Source of the DNA: Chlorokybus atmophyticus
Taxonomy: Eukaryota > Streptophyta > Chlorokybophyceae > Chlorokybales > Chlorokybaceae
Direction: 5' to 3'
DNA: 64,000 nucleotides
Assembly: GCA_009103225.1 (NCBI GenBank)
Contig: RHPI01003642.1
Coordinates: 95,132-159,131 of the forward strand
Shown: positions 1 through 12,282 of the stretch, piece by piece
Layout: every line of letters begins with the position of its first letter
Numbering within the stretch: position 1 is the first letter of the stretch
The notes under the pieces: generated by a model
What the model saw: the letters and a program-made list of their open reading frames with translations, nothing else
Database searches by the model: none
What the model was told of the DNA's origin: nothing
Program-made: the position numbers and the translations under genes

Positions 1-2778
1 CCCCCCCCCCCCCCCCCCCCCCGCGCATAGAGGATTGAGTCGCAACGGAGTCAATAAAGTTGATTTAACTCAATTTAGCATGGGCTGCCGATTGCAGGCA
101 TTTTAACTGCATGCTGGCAATTGCGGTGCATTGAGCCATCATAGTGGATGGTTAATATGCATCACGATACAATAACACCTTGAACTTGATGGGTTGAACC
201 TCCTACCCATTGTAAAGATTTTATTGTTTCCACAAAGGGAAAATTCCTGCTATAACCACCTTTTGCTTTGGTCATACCATTTAAGAGAAGCCCTTACGAA
301 TCCAAGTTGGATGTTGTGGGCAGCGGCGGCGCTTATCATGACGATAGCAATGTCTGCACTGGCGCTAGAAGTAGTTGAATATTGGCTACTCATGAGCTCC
401 TTTCGTTCCATGTCTAAACCTCCGCGTGCTGAGCATAATGGCGACATTCGCGCTTAACGCATCTTTCATTGCTGCAGCAACTTGTATGGTTGTTCCGGTG
501 TCGAACCTGATAAGCTTGTACCAAACGCATTGGTACATCGTCGTGTACATTTGCATTAGGTTTTTGTAAAGCCACTGCACATCATATGCAATAGCTACTT
601 CAGATGTTTATATTATGAATGCATGTGTACATTTCATCGAAACCAGCAAAATACGGTAAGAGACTCGCAGCCGTGGGTGGTTACATGCATTGCGTACAAA
701 GCTAACAATCATACAATCAATTACGTGAGCTGTTATTTGATATATAGATTATTACCCGACAGGCCTTACACCATGGCAATATGCGTTGTACTCTCAGGCG
801 GTAGCGAAAGTGGACATTCAAATGAGTAGGTAAGAAAACTGTGTTTTTTAATTGTGGATAGATTGTATCAATTTTGCTGTTCAAATGTCTTTCTTGCAAA
901 GGTTCTCCTATTAGATCAGTGTGTGAGCAGTAATGAAATAAGAGATTCTGCGTCGCGCGATGTAAAGTCCAATAGCATCTGGCAAAAGTAATGAAGCTTA
1001 TGATAAAGTATTGTAAAAGTCATCTGCATGGCCCTTGAACGGATTCAGAGTGTTTTTACCAACAACTCCAAATGAACATCAATAATAAAAAATTGAAATC
1101 ACGTACAAGTTGTGGGCATTATAATACATGAGGCATGCGGCTCCATCCATCATGTAAAGTTTGCTACCGTGAGTAGTGGTTAAGATGCTAGTGTTATACT
1201 GATACAGTTAGGTAGTACATGTCAGCAGAGCAATATCAGTATCGGCATCAAGAGAAGTACGCAATATGCAATAGCAAGTGCGAGGCCGAAAACGACCCCC
1301 GCCCCCTCCATATAGATATAACACATATAATATGTATGATATACGCATACATTACATATGTATACATACATATATGCATGCTTATTTGGGCATGTGTGTA
1401 GGCATAACGATATGAATAAGCATGTGTATATTGTACATGTACATGAAGTATGTGTATGGCATATCTGGGTATGCCATGATGGATGCTGTACTAGTATGTG
1501 TACATATATGTGCATAAGCAAATGATTACTAACATTATATGTGTTTGTCATGTATGCACGCATAATGCCACTAGCTGTACTTTCTCTTATTGCACATGCG
1601 GTGTGTTGCCTTGCAATTGCATGTGGAAGGTGAGATTATAATGCTTACGCAACTGAAGTTTAGTGTCCATCGTCTACAGCAGGCTAGCGTGCAAGAAACA
1701 TGATAACTTTCTGGCGCTTTGTGTCCCAGATCAAACTGCATTTGCTCACCCATCTTCTGCCAGCATAAGGTGTTAATGGCAAGCATACGAGAGACCTTGC
1801 TGGTTCGTGTTGGCAGTGTGCCGGTAAGCTTGCTAATGCGAAGTACGCTCGACCGTCTTGTTTTGTGTACTGTATCAGCCACCAGCAAGTGTATTATAGA
1901 CAATACCTGCCAGGCTGATATGCAGCTGTCATGGATGTTGCTGCGGGCTGTGCTGTGCGCTAGTAGGGCTAGGTGACAGTGGCTTGGTTTGCAGCCTCAC
2001 TTTTGTGGCATGTTCGCTGCAAGAAACGGCGTGCTCCAAAAGCACTCTCTTTTGGGTTCTGTATAGTCAAAGCTCCAAAGCCTGTTTTGTGCTGGAACCC
2101 AGTCAGCATGCTTGTTTACTAGCGAGACTACTTGTAGTGTACACGGCACAGCAGCGGTCAAGCAGTCAGCACCACGCAGTGCAGAATGATACAACCAAGG
2201 CCGTAAAGCTTGATGCTGACACTTGTGGTAGATATTCGCGTCTGATGCCTCAGATTGCTTTCAGGAACTTGTCTGACTACAGGGGGTACAGTTCGTGGTT
2301 GTTTGGATTGACCTTAACTGCACCGGCTCTGGCTCATGCGTAGTGCCACAATGATAGTTGCAATGGTGGCTTGCGTGCACACACAGTAAAAAACACTCAC
2401 AGTCAGGTACAAGGGCGAACGCAATGCACTTTAACAATGAGCTGCATGCAGTCTAACAGTCTAATAAAGGCTACTAATATAACCCAATCTAACAATGCCA
2501 CGGCAATCTGCAGTAGCAATGTAATAATACAAGGACCGCGGCTGCCGTGTGTGCTACAAAACCTCGTAACATAACACCACGACACTGTTACCCTCAAGAA
2601 ATATCTACAGGACAGGGTAAAGTCCGCAAACAAGCTTGCGCGCAAGTCTTCAGCGATGGCTGAAGTCCTTATGACAAGGAATGGCTTGTTGAAAGCTGAT
2701 TGGCGGCTGCGTTGATGCTGCCTTTAGGCACCTGCCAGCAGACACATAATTTAAGCAACTACAAAGCCATACTGACAC
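1..2778. other. Gene-poor left flank
   Basis: It opens with a run of 22 C. From about 1300 to 1560 the sequence is TA/CA-rich low complexity (repeats of tacata and tatgca type). No reading frame resembles a known protein and none shows a consistent exon chain. Part of 2400-2778 may be 3' UTR of the GATA-factor gene on the minus strand. I see nothing else supportable. Confidence 0.6.
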
Positions 2779-4204
2779 TCAACAACAAACTACGTAGGTG
2801 GGATGACCGCACGTACTGTTGCCACGCTTCCATAGCATCTTTGGCCTTGGCGCATCGTTCTTCGCAAAGTACAGCCCGCAAGCATTACACAGCGGTCCTC
2901 CGCCGTGCTTGTCTTTGCGCCAAAATGGTGTTGCAGACGTGGCGCAGTTCGAACACACCTTGGCATCAGACCCAGTGCCCTTACTTCGTAACCGCTTACT
3001 TGAATCACCTGCAGGCCGGCCATCCCCCCTCATCCTTTTGCGCCCATCGAACAAGCTGTCCGCACTCTCGTTGCACAGCAGAGCCTGCAAGCCATGCCAG
3101 TTAGCCACCAGTGAACAGCATGAAGTGCACTCGAGTGTCTGTCTATGCAAGATAGCACACAACAGCACACCTCTGCTTCTGTCCCACTAGAACTGGGGGG
3201 ACTGATGGCGGTTTGCAGCTGAGCGGGCGCTGAGTATGGTGGAATGGGTGCGAAATGAGGAGGTGGAGGCGGTGGTAACGAGAACGGATGAGCAGGCGGA
3301 GCAGCAGCAGCGGCGGGGTGGCCGTACGGTGGCGGCACAGGCCCTCCTTGCTGGTAGGCTGCTGCTGCCATGTTGCAGTACCACCACCACCACATCTGCT
3401 GCGCTTGCATTGCAGCAGCTGCGGCAGCTGCCGGCGAGGCTGCAAGCATTGGCGGCCCGTACATCGGCGGCATCACTGGCGACGGCATTGGACTTTGTGA
3501 AACGACAATAGCAAGCTCCTGTCAAGTAAAGACTCCAGTCAATCAAGGTGCCAGACTTGTGCCCAACACTGCTTCGACAACCAGCATACAAATCAAACTT
3601 CCCCCTCCCCCCGCCTCCCCCCAAGTACCCACTGAACCTGGCTACATGTGCAACTGCCAGTAGCACCTAAAGTCCTCAATACTTGTCGGTCGACTTATGA
3701 AACACAAGCGAACCATACTAGCAAGCACGACACTGTCTGCCACCTCCCACTTCAGTTTCCGACGGAAATCGTTCCCTAGCAAACCCAACAAGAACTGAAA
3801 CACCTGTTTTCTCACTGAGACCACACTACAAGTAGCAACAATTGGTCACATTAGCTGCTGACCTCACGAGCTTCGCCTTGCGCATCTCCCCTCGCCACGT
3901 CAGCGGCTCCAGAAAGGCCCACCGCTTCAGTTCCAGGCGATGCGCAAGCAGAAGTTGCGGCAGTAGTTGCAGGCTCCACCGCAGCTGCCTCGGGCTGTAC
4001 TGCGTCTGCGGGCCTGGCGTCGTCGCTGCTGCTGGCTGCTGCTGCCGGCATAAGCAGAGCCTCAGCAAGCACGGTGGCGCTGTGCGCCTCCTCCCCGGCC
4101 TGGCGGGTGTCCGGGACCGCCGCGCCGCCCGCGTCGCCGACCCGACCAACGGCGGCGGAGCCAGGAGCGCAGGCTCTGATTGGCACTGGCACAGCCAGCG
4201 CCAT
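2779..4204 (-). CDS. GATA-type zinc-finger transcription factor (C-terminal finger)
   Basis: Probable DNA-binding regulator that recognises GATA motifs. Modelled exons (minus): 4204-3863, 3518-3171 and 3084-2779, all phase 0, about 331 residues. The last exon holds one finger: CSNC, 18 residues, then CNACGLYF, with PFWRKDKHGGGP between them. That is the CX2C-X18-CX2C spacing common in plant GATA factors. A basic tail (PRPKMLWKRG) follows. Exon 2 encodes Ala, Pro and Gln/Trp-rich low-complexity sequence (runs of A, PPPPPP, WWWW) of the kind seen in activation regions. Exon 1 is Ala/Glu-rich with no known domain. Its start at 4204 is the first ATG in an open frame that runs upstream to 4462, so an additional 5' exon is possible. 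The finger is certain; the N-terminal model and the short C-terminus are tentative. Confidence 0.72.
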
Positions 4205-5583
4205 GCCTGCCGGCGACTCCAATGTAAATGGGAGGTACACTCCTAGCCAATTCCCCACCAGTAGAAGGAGGCGGAGGACGAGGACAAGTAAGGCGACAGC
4301 GCCGCCTCCCGCGGCTCGCCGGTCCAAGAACCCAACCACACCCTGCGGCTGACCAGACCGAGCAACACTGACTGATAGACAAAGCCGAGCCTGAACTACA
4401 GCACAGGCTGCTTCTGCTGCTACGAAATCATCCTGGCCTGGTATGCACCCAGCACTACTCACCAGGCGCTAATGCGAGCTACGCTGACACCAACACCGCC
4501 GCCGCTGCCGGCTACTACCAACAACCCAGCGCTAGCTGCTATCCAGCAGCGGATGGAGGTGATCTAAGCTGTCCCTGCTGCTCTCTCCTCGCTCTAACAA
4601 TCTGCCGCCGTTACTCCTCCGCCGCCTGCCTCCTCCTCCCGCCAACGCCTCTGCCCCGCCGCTGCCCCCTACTACCCCCCCCCCTAGCAGTAGTAGACTA
4701 CACACGCCGCTCTCTCCTGACCCGGACCCGGACCATCACACGCGCGCGGGCCGAAACACACTGCTCCAAACAGCAAACTGAACCGAACTCCCGCCGATTG
4801 ACTGCCCCCCAGCCACTTCCGCGGCCTTGGTCCTGCCGGTCTGATCTTTGCATGGAGCGGGTGGACGGTGCTGGAAAGGAGTGGACATGGCCGAAACGTG
4901 CAGGTGGATGGGACAGAGTGGCCGGGCCGCGGTCGACGGAGCTGACGGGATGACGGAGCATAACGGACTTTCTTGTCCGGGCCGCGGCGCGGGCACACAC
5001 AGCGGCGTTTGTCGGCGTCAGCAGCAGGCGAGGCGAAAGGCGCGCGTGGCGGGTATCGCACGCGGCAAGGCGAGAGGCGGCGAGTATCTTGCGGAACGGG
5101 CGCTGACTGGAGGAGCTTCCTGTATACCGCGGCGAGTTGGTATCACGCGGCGTTGATGACGCCGCCGGTCAGCTTTTCCGTTTTGTAAGTTGCCACGGTG
5201 GATTCGACTCACTCGCACGGGTGGTCCCCAACTGCACTTTTAGATTCTGATCAATGTTGTGAGAGGCTGAGATTTGAAACTTTCCGTGTTGCGTCGTTGC
5301 CCCTCCGAATCACGACAGCCGTTCAATGAACGGTGGTCATGATGCGCCTAGGCTGGTACATACAGGGCCTATAGCATGCCGCCTGAGGTAATAAACCTGG
5401 CAACCGTACCACACTTTGTATGACCATTCTACGGTGGAACTTTGTATCCAGGGCCACCATGTTGGATAGGCGCACAAATGGTCATGCTCCGTATACATGT
5501 ACATATAGACCGGTGACGCGGCTGCATCAGATATCTTTGTCCGAATTCAATTAACAACAACAAACGACTTATATGTACGTAAA

Positions 5584-6013
5584 GTCTACCCCCGTTACAA
5601 GAATCACGTTTATCCTTCAGCTTTTCATTCCACTAACGGGTTATTCTTTTACCGTTCAAAGAATATATATCCTGTTAATGGGGGTATTGACTGGTAATCT
5701 TAAGCCACGTCATCATATGCTGACATGGCAAAACTAAAATTCATATTTTATGTATATATTGCACAATATCATACATGGCTTCTATTGTCAAAAGTGATGT
5801 TTATTCTAATATCAGCAAAATATCTATGCTGTTAACAAAGTATTCCCCCATTATAAGATTGACCCCACTTTGAATTTCAAGCCTTCTCTTTAGTCTTATT
5901 ACGCACAAGACTATTTCAGTAACCAAAGATATTTGCCTGTGAAACGATTGGTTCTTTGCAATACGATTATCTTAACGGGGTGATTTCCTTAAAGTCTTTT
6001 AACGGGGGTAGAC
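5584..6013. mobile_element. Candidate MITE-like element with 14-bp terminal inverted repeats
   Basis: The 14-mer gtctacccccgtta at 5584-5597 is exactly inverted at 6000-6013, and the match runs about four bases further inward with one mismatch. The interior (402 bases between the repeats) is AT-rich, has no coding frame, and contains further variants of the aacggg motif near 5636, 5677 and 5975. Size, non-coding interior and inverted ends fit a non-autonomous DNA transposon. I could not see a clear target-site duplication, so a chance inverted repeat is not excluded. Confidence 0.4.
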
Positions 6014-6204
6014 GGTATCGATCCTGATCTACACAACACAATGTTAAAACTATTGACAATAAAAAGTGACATGTAACGAATATCGTAATCATGTCAATAC
6101 AACCTTTGTCGTACAGAAAAAAGCCCCCTAATTCTTCAATACACTTATGAAGTGACTATTTACGATGTTACTGGATCGAGAATTAATGAGCGTGGAATTC
6201 GTGC

Positions 6205-6275
6205 GCAAGGCAGGACTTGAACCCGTGTCTCAAGCTTCGAGGACCAATGTCACAGCCCACTCGACCATAATGACT
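6205..6275 (-). pseudogene. tRNA-like Pol III promoter remnant (tRNA pseudogene or SINE head)
   Basis: On the minus strand, tggtcgagtgg (6267-6257) matches the Pol III A-box consensus and ggttcaagtcc (6223-6213) matches the B-box, 33 bases apart as in a tRNA gene. The seven bases before the A-box do not pair with the bases after the T-arm, and the T-stem has a mismatch. It is therefore not an intact tRNA. A SINE head or decayed tRNA fits better. Confidence 0.4.
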
Positions 6276-6337
6276 AGGTGCTTTTATGGTCCATTTGTGG
6301 TTATTGAATGTACCTTCCCGTTACAGTGTGGGTGTTT

Positions 6338-6360
6338 GGGGGGGGGGGGGGGGGGGGGGG
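6338..6360. repeat. Poly-G tract, 23 bases
   Basis: Uninterrupted run of 23 G in AT-rich surroundings. Similar C or G runs sit at 1-22, 4675-4684, 62526-62538 and 62606-62621, and two of these border assembly gaps. Homopolymer lengths should be treated as approximate. Confidence 0.85.
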
Positions 6361-8505
6361 CTTGACACTTATACTAGTAATGATCAACAACTGTAATATT
6401 ACTATGCATTTCAACAGTGACGGTTAAAACGCAACGATGCAGTTAAATACAATTGTACCGGTTTTGCATCAAGTTTTTGTATAATGCCATTATACTTGCA
6501 CACTCCAAGCATGCGCATGTAAAGCGCAATGCGCCAACATCGTCGTCATCATCGTTGTCGCGTTGGTTAGTTGTGTACTTGGCGGTACCAGCTCGCAAAT
6601 GCACAACTTAGCAAGTCCGTTCTTTATACCCGCAATGATAGGCAAAGCTTGATAGCTATATATTCGACTTGCACACGAGCATAATTTGCAAGAACTACTT
6701 AAAGACTTTATGATAGATAATGTAATTATCAAATAGTGATGTAGTTCCCTTGCCATTTACTCAACTACATGATAACCTCATTGAATCAACTCACTACAAC
6801 TTGGCTTCATCAAGCGCAATGTGTATCCCTTTTTATGATATGCACACGAACAGCGCANCAATTGCATACAACATGATTGCGATGAACCATAGTAACCCTA
6901 CTTTTGTGACAAATGTTTAATGTATAATTATCTGAGAAGTACATTACTTATACTACAATGTACCTGTTTTATATACTAATTAAGTAAATGCATATTACTA
7001 TAGACAACGTTGTGTCAAGTTTAAGTCATATGTGTATGTGTGCTTGCATTTGTAGACATGCAATGTACGAGTGATCGCTTCTTGCGAAAATACACATTTT
7101 TTTAAAGAACCATTGAATTTACGGATGTACATATGCAACATTTTATGCGCCTATTAATGAAACATGCGGTTATTGCATAATCAGTAATAATTGCCTTTTA
7201 CATGGTTATATAGCTTGCATATGTTGCCTTGTCGTACGATGCGGATTTACTACAACATTGTCTACGATCAAATTCACATTGTATAAATTGTCAAATACAT
7301 AACTTGCAAAAGAGCTGCTATGAAGCATGCTCAAGCGGAATGGGGGCCAGATGTTATGCACATTAATGCACATGCGATACAAGACTTGACATGTACTGAA
7401 TGACCGCAGCTGTTACGAATTGGGATAAATTGTGACAAGCCTCACTCATGGTAGAGTTTTTGACTACCATAGCCTAGTGGTCGGGCCCCGATTGTTACAG
7501 CAGCATGCACTTTGTCACCATGGCATGCATGCATTTTTTGTCTGGACAGTGCAGCGAGTATGAGTAGCATAGAGAAGATTTTGGATGACATCTGAGGTTG
7601 GTGATGAACCAATTGGACTTCTATCGAGTACATGCATGTGGACACTCCACATTTGAATTTATTATTTAGATCATATTTTTGCGTTATGGTTGATTGCAAA
7701 TGAGTTTGCTTCTAAGTTTGCCATATGCTAAATAATAATAAGCTCATTGTTAAATGCAACATGCATTTAAGAATATTTAAGAAGAGTAATGAGATGCGAC
7801 ATATTGCGATTTCGCGCGTGGCGAGAGGCGATATTTTTTTGAGCGGTGCGCTTGCACATGCATGTGACAGAATGTTGCACGCACACTTGCTGGTGTTTGC
7901 TTTCAGAATCAACTGGATGCTGAGAAGTGTGGCCATCTTAATGGCAATCGAGACTCTTAGCTGCGTCAGCCTCAACTTGAGCGTCATCCTCGGCCTCAGC
8001 CGCTATCACTCGGCCTCTGCACCATTTCACCTCATTACAAGCTCTGCGTCTCAACATCATATTGACTGTGAGGCTTTGTCATGCTGCCAGTGCATGCGCT
8101 CGCACATTCATCACTTGCATTTTCTGTACACTTGCACCAGCTCAACCGCAAGCCATTACATTTATCCCTTGTTGAATATGCAACACGCCTAGGTGTTCAA
8201 GTGGAGTGTGAATGCGGCGCATTTACTCAGCCGTATGAGTTTGTGTCGTACATAAGATTGTGCATATATCAGCATTGCTGTGCAAATGGTGCAACTTTGC
8301 CTGCCTACTCTGCCTGCTCCTGGTCTGGGCCCAGAATCGTTGATTGCTGCTCTGTTTGTTGTGACTGTGGCTGCATGTGTGTGTCAGTCTAGCACTCGTG
8401 AGCTAGATATATGACATGTACCTTCTTGTGTGTCCCGTATTACTGTACAGCTGTAGAGCGCCTGCATGGATTGCTAGCAGGGTGCAACTACAGACCACAC
8501 GGCTA

Positions 8506-10401
8506 TCACTTGGCCTTATCCCACCCGTTGGTTGTTGACGCATTGGTACCGCCCTCATAACGAGCGTCATCGTCCAGATGCGCAAGCACGGACCTCATTC
8601 TTCCAATGGCGTCAGTGATGTTGGATCGCGAGCTAAAGTGCACGTCCAGAATCCACGGCACAAGGTCCAGCATCATCTGTGGTGCAGGAGCATGTTAACA
8701 CCGAATGAAGGCCTTGTTGACGGTGAGGATACGCACCTGCGGGTATCTCTTCTGTACAGCTGGCGGCCACTTCACCCTGCCGCCAATAGCAGCCAACGCC
8801 AGGCTTCCTCCGGCTTCCCCGAGCGAGTACTCGAATGGCGACATGCCCCCGCACCTTCAATGCAATTGCAGCAAACAGCACACGTCAACAATGCTGACCA
8901 AGCAAGAGCACATGCGCACCCACGGACGTGCGTGCTCACATGCATACACGTTCAACTTACATTGTGGCGTATAGCGTGCATCCCAGAGCCCACACGTCCG
9001 TCCTCTCATCAACGAGGCAGTCGGAGGGACAATCCCACAACTCCGGCGCACGGTAAGGTGCGGACGCATTGGACTCTGCCCACTCCTGCATTTCGCAGAA
9101 ACACACAGAGCGATGAGTCATTCGCCAAATCTTAGCCAGTGTTGTCACTGTTGTCATAGCAACTCACCACCCACCTGCAATGCGAGGGCTTCCATCCTGG
9201 ACTTGATGCGGCGTCTAGCGGGCCCCGCAGATCCAAAATCCATCAGCACGGCGATAGGCCTTTGGCTGGGGTTGGAATTGCTCACAGATGCTTTACCCCT
9301 GTCAGCACTGTCGACGTCATCCGCGAGCAGCACATTGTGCGGCTTCACATCGTTGTGCGCATACGGCTCGTTCGGGTCATTGTGCATTGCGGACAGACCC
9401 TCCGCCACCTAAACATATGAGTACAGGACCTGTCTATACTTTGGACAGCATCTAACAACACTGAAGAGAACAAGCATGCTTGCCTCCAGTATGATCTGCA
9501 TGGCGATGGGTGGGGGCAGCCACTTGCCATCTTTCTGGAGCGCCAGCAGAGTGTCCTGCAGCGTGCCTTTTCTGTAAACTGGAAACAACAGGCATGCCAC
9601 GTACGCGCTCGATGCTACAGCCTGACAGCACAACCACAGATCAGGAACAACAACAGTGATAACGCAACCCTGTATGAGGACTACCGCCAAATGTGCATGT
9701 GTACACTGGCAGCGAAGGACACGAGCAAGAGCATGCTTGCATAAGGTGGAATCGTGTACCGGTGCTGGTGCGATGTCTGCATCGATGAGGTCGAGTAGGT
9801 TAGGGTGGTTGAACCTGCGCATGACATCGCGCTCACGGCGTACAGCCGCCAGCTGCTCGTCCGTCTGAATGAGAACTCTCTTGAGAGCGTACTCTCTAGC
9901 TGCCCCAAAGCGTGTGTATCAGTTCTCTGTGAAGAACCTTGCAACAGTGCTCGCCTCTGTCCAGAAGAACTCACTGTATGCTTCATCGGGCGCGTCGCGC
10001 AAGACTTCTCTCACCAAGTACACAAATGAAAAGCCGCCCTCTCCAAGCAGTCTTTTCACCTGCACCAGTAGCACCAGTGTCATCATGCTGATCAATAACA
10101 AAGCCGAGCGACTTTTATGCAAAAACCTGTGCATGTCAATCAGAATATGGACTGTGTGGTGCATTTTTAACTGTAATTTCAACCGAACGGACTCTACTGC
10201 TGTATGAACACCCGCAATGCATGGCGGAATGGCTTCAACGATTGGACTTCATGTGTGGTCTGAGATTAGCAATGTCAGTGAATGTGAACTGTGTCCCCCT
10301 GCCTTGAATCTGCGCTGTCCAATGTGGATGTCACTGCTGACGCCCGCAATCTGGCCACCACCGCCCACGACGCCCCTGAGCGCAGAGATCGCGCAGCCCA
10401 T
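8506..10401 (-). CDS. STK16/NAK-family serine/threonine protein kinase, N-myristoylated type
   Basis: Membrane-associated Ser/Thr kinase of the STK16 (MPSK1) branch, in its plant-like form; in animals this branch acts at the Golgi. Exons (minus): 10401-10303, 10059-9975, 9899-9760, 9621-9484, 9408-9175, 9085-8961, 8854-8737, 8676-8506, coding 369 residues. It starts MGC, matching the acylation signal (Gly2 myristate, Cys3 palmitate) of the family. Seen in order: glycine loop GEGGFSFVYLV, VAIK-type lysine in EYALKRV, catalytic loop AHNDVKPHNVLL, DFGSA, PYRAPELWDCPS and DERTDVWALGCTLYA. The catalytic loop reads HND rather than HRD, so it is a non-RD kinase. Introns 1 and 4 use GC donors that the frame requires. 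All eight phases close, so the model is firm; the substrate is unknown. Confidence 0.92.
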
Positions 10402-12282
10402 GCTCTCCGCCAGCCGGGCGAAGATGAGGTCCGTGCCGCAGAGCAGCAGCGACATCTGCCTTGAGCTGGAACTAGGCTGATGTTATCACATCTGCTGCCT
10501 GCGAGGAGCATCTCGCCGCCCGCCGCCACCGCCACTGCCGCCGTGGCCGTCGTTGTCGCCTCACCCGTCGACAGGCGTTGCGCTGCCCGCGATGTAGTGA
10601 ATCACGCATATAGCGATGGTCGTGCACAAGTGGTTTAAAACACTGTACACACCAGTAGGGAGACAACTCTACATGCAGCTGGCAGTGCATGACCCTCACT
10701 CAGCGTGCGTAAGCTTTGCACCCGTCACAACGTCCCAACATTACAGCTATGGATGATGATGAAAGTTGTGAATTGCACTAGCCGTGTTGGCAATTGCAAC
10801 GACAAAACTTACACATTTGTGCATATTGATATAATGAACGCATGAAAGAAATTGTACAAAACGTTATTTGACCAAGACGTGTCAAGTACTTGACAATTAT
10901 GATAGCATACAAAAGGATTCGTACATGTGATTTGGTTATGAAACATACCTTATATAAAACTGCAGGAACTGTGCATGTGCATATGTTCACAATTGATACA
11001 ATGACTACCGTAGTGCCACGAAATCTTCGCAAAAAGAACAACTCCGCTCGCGCACTATATGAAATGGTAAAAAACTGAATTTCGGCGCCCTAGCTTATGC
11101 ATTCATGTGACTAAGCACTGGACTGCATAAGTTGGCGCGGTTCCTACAAAAATGACATTAAATATTGTGGAGGCCTCTCTTACGGAGATTTGAGAGCACT
11201 ATGGTAAAAATGTTACAGAGCCCCCNNNNNNNNNNNNNNNNNNNNNNNNNNNNNNNNNNNNNNNNNNNNNNNNNNNNNNNNNNNNNNNNNNNNNNNNNNN
11301 NNNNNNNNNNNNNNNNNNNNNNNNNNNNNNNNNNNNNNNNNNNNNNNNNNNNNNNNNNNNNNNNNNNNNNNNNNNNNNNNNNNNNNNNNNNNNNNNNNNN
11401 NNNNNNNNNNNNNNNNNNNNNNNNNNNNNNNNNNNNNNNNNNNNNNNNNNNNNNNNNNNNNNNNNNNNNNNNNNNNNNNNNNNNNNNNNNNNNNNNNNNN
11501 NNNNNNNNNNNNNNNNNNNNNNNNNNNNNNNNNNNNNNNNNNNNNNNNNNNNNNNNNNNNNNNNNNNNNNNNNNNNNNNNNNNNNNNNNNNNNNNNNNNN
11601 NNNNNNNNNNNNNNNNNNNNNNNNNNNNNNNNNNNNNNNNNNNNNNNNNNNNNNNNNNNNNNNNNNNNNNNNNNNNNNNNNNNNNNNNNNNNNNNNNNNN
11701 NNNNNNNNNNNNNNNNNNNNNNNNNNNNNNNNNNNNNNNNNNNNNNNNNNNNNNNNNNNNNNNNNNNNNNNNNNNNNNNNNNNNNNNNNNNNNNNNNNNN
11801 AGGTACTACTGCGCCCCCGCGCTTGCCCTTAAGCAAACGTTATATTCATATTACTTTGAGGTATGATAATGTATGCTACTGTATAATCGTGCTTCATAGT
11901 TGATGTTACACTATTGGTTGACTGAAGAGTTTTATGCTCAGCGTGAGAACTTCATCACCCCTAAGTGGTAATGTTTATTTTCATGTCATAGTAGCACAAC
12001 ATGGTCATGTAATGAAGTTGCGGATGCCAAAACGCATGGCTGCACGACAAAGCGGTCTAGGCAGATATGCGCATGTCCGAACATGGACACTTATTACGTG
12101 TTGTACAGTGTACAGCTGGCATTGCACACAAGAAGTTGGTGGACAGAGACTGCATGTTCACGCAGCTTTGGACGTGCGAATTACTCTTTGCATCTTGTAC
12201 ACGTAGTTTATCCAGCATGCTGTACCAAAACCCATAATAGAACCACTATCAACTGCTTCCAATGCCCTACCAACTGTGTCTC
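10402..12282. other. Intergenic stretch with assembly gap
   Basis: It contains the 5' side of the kinase gene and the 3' side of the TRM7 gene. It is broken by a block of N at 11226-11800 bordered by a short C run. The flanking AT-rich DNA near 10.7-11.2 and 11.8-12.2 kb has no supported coding frame or RNA gene. Confidence 0.6.
11226..11800. other. Assembly gap (575 N)
   Basis: Unsequenced or unresolved bases. The left border is a C-run, which suggests that the assembly stopped at a homopolymer. Any reading frame drawn across it is meaningless. Confidence 0.98.

Larger units (their letters stand above)
4205..8505. other. Long gene-free stretch between the GATA-factor and kinase genes
   Basis: The first part (4.2-5.2 kb) is GC-rich and low in complexity and may include the promoter and 5' UTR of the GATA gene; a 10-C run lies near 4675. 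From about 5.5 to 8.0 kb the composition becomes AT-rich. This part carries a candidate inverted-repeat element (5584-6013), a tRNA-like remnant (about 6210-6275), a run of 23 G (6338-6360) and one ambiguous base at 6858. No frame in the stretch matches a known protein or forms an exon chain. Confidence 0.55.

Noticed and set aside
1-22. Poly-C at the left edge as a telomere
   Set aside because: No alternating telomere unit is present; it matches other C/G runs that border gaps inside the window.
1222-1563. 113-codon His/Cys/Tyr-rich minus-strand frame
   Set aside because: Translation of TA/CA low-complexity DNA; no domain resemblance.
3187-4462. Several alternative Ala/Arg-rich frames in the GC-rich GATA gene region
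   Set aside because: Only one frame links in phase to the zinc-finger exon; the others reflect GC content. The apparent start at 4462 is GTG, not ATG.
11165-11866. Open frames of 200+ codons on both strands across the N block
   Set aside because: They exist only because N was read as any codon; the real sequence is unknown.
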